NCBI GenBank assembly: GCA_045046905.1
Contig: JASFYU010000109.1
Location: 1-10,196, forward strand
DNA from: JASFYU01 sp045046905
GTDB lineage: Bacteria; Bacteroidota; Bacteroidia; Flavobacteriales; Flavobacteriaceae
DNA: 10,196 nt
Direction of reading: 5' to 3'
Shown here: in pieces, positions 5,744 through 10,196 of the stretch
Layout of the letters: the number at the start of each line of letters is the position of its first letter
Numbering within the stretch: position 1 is the first letter of the stretch
The notes under the pieces: model-generated
Told to the model about the DNA's origin: nothing
The model's input: only the letters and a program-made list of their open reading frames with translations
Databases searched by the model: none
Translations under genes and position numbers: made by a program

Positions 5744-7915
5744 CTACTTTTTCGCCTCGACCAATTCCAATTGATCAACGCTGACATTGGTGGTGAACAT
5801 GCCATAGTTTACGATGGCCTTGTTTTTTTCGAGCTTATCAATACTACCTACTGCTTTGCCTTCGAATAGCCGTACGCGGTCGCCAATTCTGAAGACTGGT
5901 CTGGGCTTATTTTTTTCTTTGATGTATGCCTTATTACTTTCAATCTTTTTTTTCTGACGTATTACTTTGATCTCTTTTTGTACTTCTTGCGCCACTTGGG
6001 TTTTTCTTGAGCGTTCGACCTTGTCTTCCTTTACCGATTTTTTCTTCCGCTTACTATTTTCGGTTTCCACAATTTGTAATAATTCTGATACCAAGGAGCG
6101 CTTTTTGTTGTCCTGAAAATACTTGTTGGCCGCTTTGTCAATCTTGTTGCCCAAGTGGATTACACGCTGATTGTGGTCGTACAATTCTTGGTAATTTTCA
6201 AGCTTTAATTTGATTTTGGCGTTCAATTTTTCTAATCGAACAGTTTCTTCCCTTGCCTTAGACTCCTCCTCTTGTAGCCTAGAGCCTGTTTTAGCCATTT
6301 TGCTACGCTCTTTCTGCATTTTAGCTATCGTGGCATCAAAACGTACTTTGCCTCGCTCTATTTTCTTCTTTGCTCTGTTGATCAAGCTATAGGGAATGCC
6401 GTTTTTCTGTGCCACCTCAAAGGTAAAGGAGCTGCCTGCCTCACCCAAAACTAATTGAAAGGTGGGTTCTAGGGTGTTGCCATCAAAAAGCATATTGGCA
6501 TTTGTAGTATGCGGCAATTCATCAGCCAGGGCCTTTAAATTGGCATAATGCGTGGTAATGATCCCATATGCGCCTCTTTCGTAAAAGATCTCTAAAAATG
6601 CTTCGGCCAGGGCGCCACCGAGCTCGGGGTCACTACCCGTACCGAATTCATCGATAAGAAAAAGCGTATCTGCACCGCACTTACGCAAAAAATTATTCAT
6701 ATTCTTTAATCGATAGCTATAGGTGCTCAGGTGATTTTCTATAGATTGATTGTCACCAATATCTGTCAGTATTTTATTGAATAAGCACACAGAACTCCTT
6801 TCATGAACGGGAATTAGAAGTCCTGATTGAAGCATTACTTGAAGTAGACCTATGGTTTTTAAAGTAATACTTTTTCCGCCGGCATTGGGCCCTGAAATCA
6901 CGATGATACGGTTCTCAGGGTGCAGTTCAATGGTCTGCGGATGCGTTTTTTCATTTTTTAATGTATTGCTCAAATACAATAAGGGATGGTAGGCATCTCT
7001 GAGAAATAGGCGTTTATCAGTATTGATTTCTGGCAAAAGAGAATTGGTATCTAAAGCATACCTAGCCTTTGCGGCGGTGACATCTATAGTAGCTAAAAAC
7101 TCTTGATAGGCCGATAATAAGAACGCAAAGGGCCGAATGAATGCAGTCAGTTCATTTAAAATACGCTGTACTTCTTCGGTCTCATCAAACTCAAGGTTAT
7201 TAAGTTCACGACTGTACTTTAAAGTAGCCTCGGGTTCGATATAAACAATACTTCCCGTTTTTGAAGACCCCATGACCGAACCTTTTATTTTTCTACGGTA
7301 CATTGCTTTGACAGCCAGCACACGACGGTTTTCCACAACAGATTCCCTGATATCATCTAAATAATCGGATCCATGATACAAATTCAGAGCCGAAGCAAAA
7401 CTTTGTCCAATTTTTCCCTTGACCTGATTAATATCTTTGCGTATTTCAAATAGTTGGTCCGAAGCACGATCTTTTACCTCGCCAAAACGGTCAATAACAA
7501 GATTAATCTGTGTCTGAATATCAGCGTTTAGCTCAATCTCTTCCGATACTTCGAAAAGCAAGGGATAGTATTCCTTAAATTTTTTAAAGAACTTTTTATG
7601 GAGTGTTATTGTAGTACAGATGCTTGCGATCCTTCGAAAACCATTAATTTCTAATGTGGTGTTCTCGATCCGTAAAAGCTGTAATTCGGTATCGATACGA
7701 TCAAAGCTGTGATTCGGAATGCGGTTCTCATTGGCATAGGAAGATAAATATTCAGAGGTCTGCCCCAAAACTTTGATGACTTCTTCCTCATTCTCCAGGG
7801 GTTTGAGGTTCAATGCCCGCTCCTTGCCTAGCTCGGTATGGCAACGCCTTAGCAACTGTTCCAAAACAGTGGGAAATTCTAAGTCTTGCAGGGTTTTAGG
7901 GTGAATTCTTGACAT
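5744..7915 (-). CDS. mutS2: MutS2 ATPase without Smr domain
   Basis: The protein has 723 residues. ATG 7913-7915 is chosen because it gives the family opening MSRIHPKTLQDLEFPTVLEQ; an upstream in-frame TTG (7928-7930) overlaps the candidate promoter. A MutS core/lever region covers about 20-300. The ATPase domain shows Walker A GPNAGGKS (342-349), the DIGDNQSIENHLSTYS segment (385-400), Walker B TLFLIDEFGTGSDP (417-430) and ITTHY (453-457). A Lys/Glu-rich coiled coil spans about 510-600. The C-terminus (673-718) looks like a KOW-type beta-barrel, FRIGDRVRLFEGKAVGSI. The protein stops there: the roughly 80-residue Smr nuclease domain of Bacillus-type MutS2 is absent. MutS2 proteins act in suppression of recombination and, in Bacillus, in sensing collided ribosomes, not in mismatch repair; without Smr, nuclease action is not expected from this protein alone. 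It appears monocistronic and convergent with the GH114-like gene. Confidence 0.95.
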   Translation of the reverse strand: MSRIHPKTLQDLEFPTVLEQLLRRCHTELGKERALNLKPLENEEEVIKVLGQTSEYLSSYANENRIPNHSFDRIDTELQLLRIENTTLEINGFRRIASICTTITLHKKFFKKFKEYYPLLFEVSEEIELNADIQTQINLVIDRFGEVKDRASDQLFEIRKDINQVKGKIGQSFASALNLYHGSDYLDDIRESVVENRRVLAVKAMYRRKIKGSVMGSSKTGSIVYIEPEATLKYSRELNNLEFDETEEVQRILNELTAFIRPFAFLLSAYQEFLATIDVTAAKARYALDTNSLLPEINTDKRLFLRDAYHPLLYLSNTLKNEKTHPQTIELHPENRIIVISGPNAGGKSITLKTIGLLQVMLQSGLLIPVHERSSVCLFNKILTDIGDNQSIENHLSTYSYRLKNMNNFLRKCGADTLFLIDEFGTGSDPELGGALAEAFLEIFYERGAYGIITTHYANLKALADELPHTTNANMLFDGNTLEPTFQLVLGEAGSSFTFEVAQKNGIPYSLINRAKKKIERGKVRFDATIAKMQKERSKMAKTGSRLQEEESKAREETVRLEKLNAKIKLKLENYQELYDHNQRVIHLGNKIDKAANKYFQDNKKRSLVSELLQIVETENSKRKKKSVKEDKVERSRKTQVAQEVQKEIKVIRQKKKIESNKAYIKEKNKPRPVFRIGDRVRLFEGKAVGSIDKLEKNKAIVNYGMFTTNVSVDQLELVEAKK

Positions 7916-7934
7916 GATTACATTTTGCAAGGAG

Positions 7935-7942
7935 CAAATGTA
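7935..7942 (-). promoter_or_regulatory. Candidate -7 element of mutS2
   Basis: On the minus strand TACATTTG is an exact TAnnTTTG match, 19 bp upstream of the mutS2 ATG. Transcription would start near 7929, giving a short leader of about 14 nt. The -33 region has only TGTTTC about 17-20 bp upstream, a weak match. No Shine-Dalgarno sequence is seen, as is usual in this phylum. Confidence 0.4.
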
Positions 7943-8010
7943 GCGAATAGGTATGAAACAGAGATTGGTGAAGTGGGTTTAATCTCTCCTCGTGGGTTTA
8001 GCTCCCCTAT

Positions 8011-8108
8011 GCCTGCCCGCCTATGGTGGGGCCTGCCTCGAAATCTAAAAGTTTTCGGAAACATACCTCGTACTCCTGCCTCGCCGTCAGGCAGGCTTGG
8101 GTCGAACT
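8011..8108 (-). repeat. GC-rich palindromic dispersed repeat, copy B (inverted)
   Basis: This is the inverse-oriented partner of the repeat at 4273-4380. Its hairpin is CCTGCCT (8075-8081), loop 8082-8088, AGGCAGG (8089-8095). Bases 8075-8105 are identical to the reverse complement of 4274-4304. At the far end a second imperfect hairpin, GCCCGCCTATGGTGGGGC (8015-8032), replaces the corresponding part of copy A. It lies upstream of the mutS2 promoter. An open frame crossing it on the plus strand (7925-8122) is a by-product of the repeat. Confidence 0.75.
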
Positions 8109-8122
8109 CAGGTTTAAAATAA

Positions 8123-8251
8123 AGGGGCGGCCTAAAAAGAATGACTCAATCGCTATTACGAACAAAGCGAAGTAATCTGTAAGGCGTTGATTAACAACAA
8201 ACAGATTACTTCTTGCCTCGCAAAGACGACCGTACTTTTTAAACAGCCCCT
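8123..8251. repeat. 130-bp imperfect inverted-repeat element (MITE/REP-like)
   Basis: Nested inverted pairs share one centre. The outermost is AGGGGC (8123-8128) with GCCCCT (8246-8251), then TAAAAAG (8133-8139) with CTTTTTA (8235-8241), and the perfect 12-bp GAAGTAATCTGT (8169-8180) with ACAGATTACTTC (8201-8212) around a 20-nt loop. The central part and the arm CTTGCCTCGCAAAGACG resemble a palindromic repeat I recall from many Bacteroidota genomes (CGAAGCAATCTG...CAGATTGCTTCG near CTCGCAATGACG). There is no coding capacity. It may also end transcription of the upstream repeat-protein gene, whose stop is 26 bp away. No clear target-site duplication was found. Confidence 0.6.
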
Positions 8252-9127
8252 CTAAACACTCTTAGAAAATTTAAAACTATTTCTTTTCTAAAGTTTCAAT
8301 ACGCTTTATTAATTCGAGCAATACTAGATTTTGTTTTTTTAAAGCGGCTATTTTTATATCTTGCTGCTCTTTCTCTAACTGCTGTTCTTGTATCGCTTTG
8401 GTCAGTAAAGAGATAAAGTCATTATAGCGCAGACTCAAATGGCCGTCATCATCACTGGTTAAAACACCTTGGTCCGTATACCCTACTTTGATTAATAACG
8501 CTTCTACATCTTGTGCTATAAAGCCAATTTCACGTGTTTTATTTGTATTGTTTTTACGCAAATAATCAACAGGTTTTAATTGCATCACTAGATTCAGCCC
8601 ATAAGGCAAAGTACGAATGCTCTCTTTCCATGTTCTGTCTGATGTTACTGTCCAAGGCACTTGAATTCCGGCATAGGTAATACTTGCATTTCCTATTCTG
8701 ACTTGGTTTGACGCTGTAGTACTAGGTACCTGCGCGTAGTTACCGATACCGATATTATTATCTCCAGATATATTATTTCTAAGCGCATTAGAACCCAAAG
8801 CGGTATTGGAGCTACCTATGGTATTATTAAAAAGCGAAGCTTTACCAATAGCGAAATTTTCAGATCCGGTAGTGTTTCTAGTAAGCGCATCTCTACCCAT
8901 AGCAGTATTTTCTCTACCTGTAGTTTTGCTTTTAAGTGCTGAATGCCCATTGCGGTATTGTCATTCCCAGAAGTGTTGCTTAAAAGGGCATTGAAGCCTA
9001 TTCCGACATTGTTATTATTTGTGCCATCATCATTTGTTCCGGCACTTTGTCCTAGAAATATTGAGGAACCATTACTATAAGACTTTCCGTCTGTTAAGCC
9101 GTTAATACTATTGGCTCCTCCTGAAGC

Positions 9128-9265
9128 TGTTGCCCAGCTTAAAATACCACTTCCGTTGGTTTGTAATACTTGACCGTTGATACCATCGGTGTTGGGTATC
9201 GTAATAGCACCTGCCGTAATAGTTCCGCTGGTTTTTACATTGGTAATACTGGTATTACCTAATTG
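9128..9265 (-). repeat. Internal linker module, copy 1
   Basis: This module encodes VQLGNTSITNVKTSGTITAG, then AITIPNTDGINGQVLQTNGSG. It aligns without gaps to 9874-10011, with roughly 75-80% base identity by eye. Start-to-start distance is 746 bp, one short of 249 codons, as expected if one base was lost between the copies. Confidence 0.7.
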
Positions 9266-9873
9266 TACGATCTTGTTTCCTGCGCCAATAGCATTGTAGC
9301 CTATTACAATTTGATTACTTGCATTGTTAGCACTAGGGTCTGCACCATACCCTAAAAGTACGTTTTGAGAACCTGTGGTGATTATATCCCCAGCATTATA
9401 GCCAAAAGCTGTATTTTGTGCTCCGGTACTATTATTTAATAAACTATTGCTTCCCGTAGCGGTGTTTTGCTGTCCTGTGGTTTTCCATAAACTTTGATAA
9501 CCAACGGCGGTGTTATAAGAAGCTGTTGTGTTATGGTACAACTGTGATATCCAACAGAAGTATTAGCTGCGCCAGAAGTGTTACTAAAGGAGCTAGAAAA
9601 ACCGTTGGCAGTATTGGCATCCCCGTTATTCACTATTAAACTTTGTGCGCCTACAGCGGTATTGCCAACCCCACTGGTGTTAGTGGTTAAGGCTTTATAC
9701 CCCAGGGCAACATTTTGATCCCCAGTTGTAATGGCATCCAAGGCCATTATTCCTAGCGCCACATTGCATTGAGTAGTATTTGTTGTAGCAGACGGATCAT
9801 ATCCGATATAGATTGAATTATCCTCTATCAATGCATCAGATAATCCGGTCACATCACTTGCTCCGCCACCTAC

Positions 9874-10011
9874 CGTTGTCCAGCTTACTGTACCGCTACC
9901 ATTCGTAGCCAATACTTGACCAGAGGTACCATCTGTATTGGGTAAAGTAATAGCACCTGCCGTAATTGTACCACTTGTTTTTACGTTGGTTATACTTGTG
10001 TTTCCCAATTG
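9874..10011 (-). repeat. Internal linker module, copy 2
   Basis: This is the upstream partner (in gene direction) of 9128-9265. It encodes IQLGNTSITNVKTSGTITAG, then AITLPNTDGTSGQVLATNGSG. It marks duplication of a linker-plus-head module of about 249 codons inside the repeat protein. Confidence 0.7.
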
Positions 10012-10196
10012 AATTGTATTATTTGCACTTACAACAGCCTGATATCCAAGTGCCGTAGCATTACTTATTCCATCTGTAGATGTATCTGAGTATGACGCTA
10101 TTAAAGTATTATTGTCACCAACAATAACATTACTACCAGATTGACTACCTATAGCTACATTTCTATTTCCCCAATCATTAGCAGATGTATGTTCTA

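Larger units (their letters stand above)
8277..10196 (-). pseudogene. YadA-head-like repeat protein with S74 chaperone end; two frameshifts, partial
   Basis: The gene runs off the right edge and ends at TAG 8277-8279. With two lost bases restored (near 9541 and 8945) the visible part encodes about 639 residues. Many units of about 14 residues of the type NTAVGYQSL..NTTG (also NTAFGYNAG, NTALGSNAL) resemble the left-handed beta-roll of trimeric YadA heads. Between them lie linker modules containing LGNTSITNVKTSGTITAGAI. The C-terminal part of about 120 residues is the intramolecular chaperone of phage endosialidase tailspikes (peptidase S74): SDRTWKESIR carries the Ser and the Lys five residues later used for self-cleavage, then IGFIAQDVEALL and LSLRYNDFISLLTKAI, and a terminal coiled coil. 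Such proteins are expected to be trimeric surface or tail-fibre-like. The frame order c-b-a matches one continuous domain plan, so this is one broken gene, or an intact gene with two read errors. Confidence 0.85.

Noticed and set aside
5530..5805. Minus-strand open frame of 91 codons crossing the end of mutS2 and the heptad tract
   Set aside because: Its YCLLSTVYCLLSTV-like product is just the translation of the 7-bp-period repeat, and it overlaps mutS2 and the GH114-like gene in another frame.
7925..8122. Plus-strand open frame of 65 codons
   Set aside because: It is made mostly of palindromic repeat copy B and the mutS2 promoter region, with no protein-like composition.
8940..9545. Programmed -1 frameshifting in the YadA/S74 gene
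   Set aside because: The direction would fit, but no canonical X-XXY-YYZ slippery heptamer is present at either site (TTAAAAGC near 8930 is not one), and two such events in one adhesin are unlikely.

Overview
The window looks like a chromosomal segment from a member of the Bacteroidota, most likely a marine flavobacterium (family Flavobacteriaceae). The pointers are AT-rich DNA, lipoproteins with acidic/lysine-rich residues right after the lipid cysteine, TAnnTTTG-type -7 promoter elements, a signal-peptide/TPR/membrane/LuxR-type regulator, and intergenic palindromic repeats and a 7-bp-period tract of a kind I associate with flavobacteria. Species cannot be told from the sequence.

Layout, left to right. 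(1) 1-124, minus: the 5' end of a DCC-family (DUF393) thiol-disulfide oxidoreductase gene, cut by the window edge. (2) 201-2102, minus: a membrane-spanning TPR regulator with a cytoplasmic LuxR-like helix-turn-helix. (3) 2103-2412: a divergent control region with two related clusters of TTGTCYA half-sites, one on the side of each gene. (4) 2413-4254, plus: a lipoprotein with the pore-forming core of cholesterol-dependent cytolysins, in which the cholesterol-binding domain 4 is replaced by about 220 residues resembling a small beta-propeller. (5) 4255-4575: intergenic, with a GC-rich palindromic repeat and a long hairpin. (6) 4576-5565, plus: a GH114/TM1410-like lipoprotein gene interrupted by one in-frame TAA. 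(7) 5566-5743: intergenic between convergent genes, with a 9-bp inverted repeat and a tract of 7-bp period. (8) 5744-7915, minus: an intact mutS2 gene whose product lacks the Smr domain. (9) 7916-8276: promoter, a second, inverted copy of the palindromic repeat, and a 130-bp imperfect inverted-repeat element. (10) 8277-10196, minus: a YadA-head-like repeat protein ending in an S74 endosialidase-type chaperone domain. It runs off the right edge and is broken by two single-base losses.

The most interesting unit is the divergent pair of membrane regulator and cytolysin-like lipoprotein with its shared half-site motif. The reading offered is that the regulator senses something in the periplasm and controls the pore-former and perhaps itself; this is inference from arrangement and motifs. 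The other genes appear unrelated to it. Two of the six genes are disrupted by three point-scale lesions in all, so read quality or gene decay is a question for this stretch.
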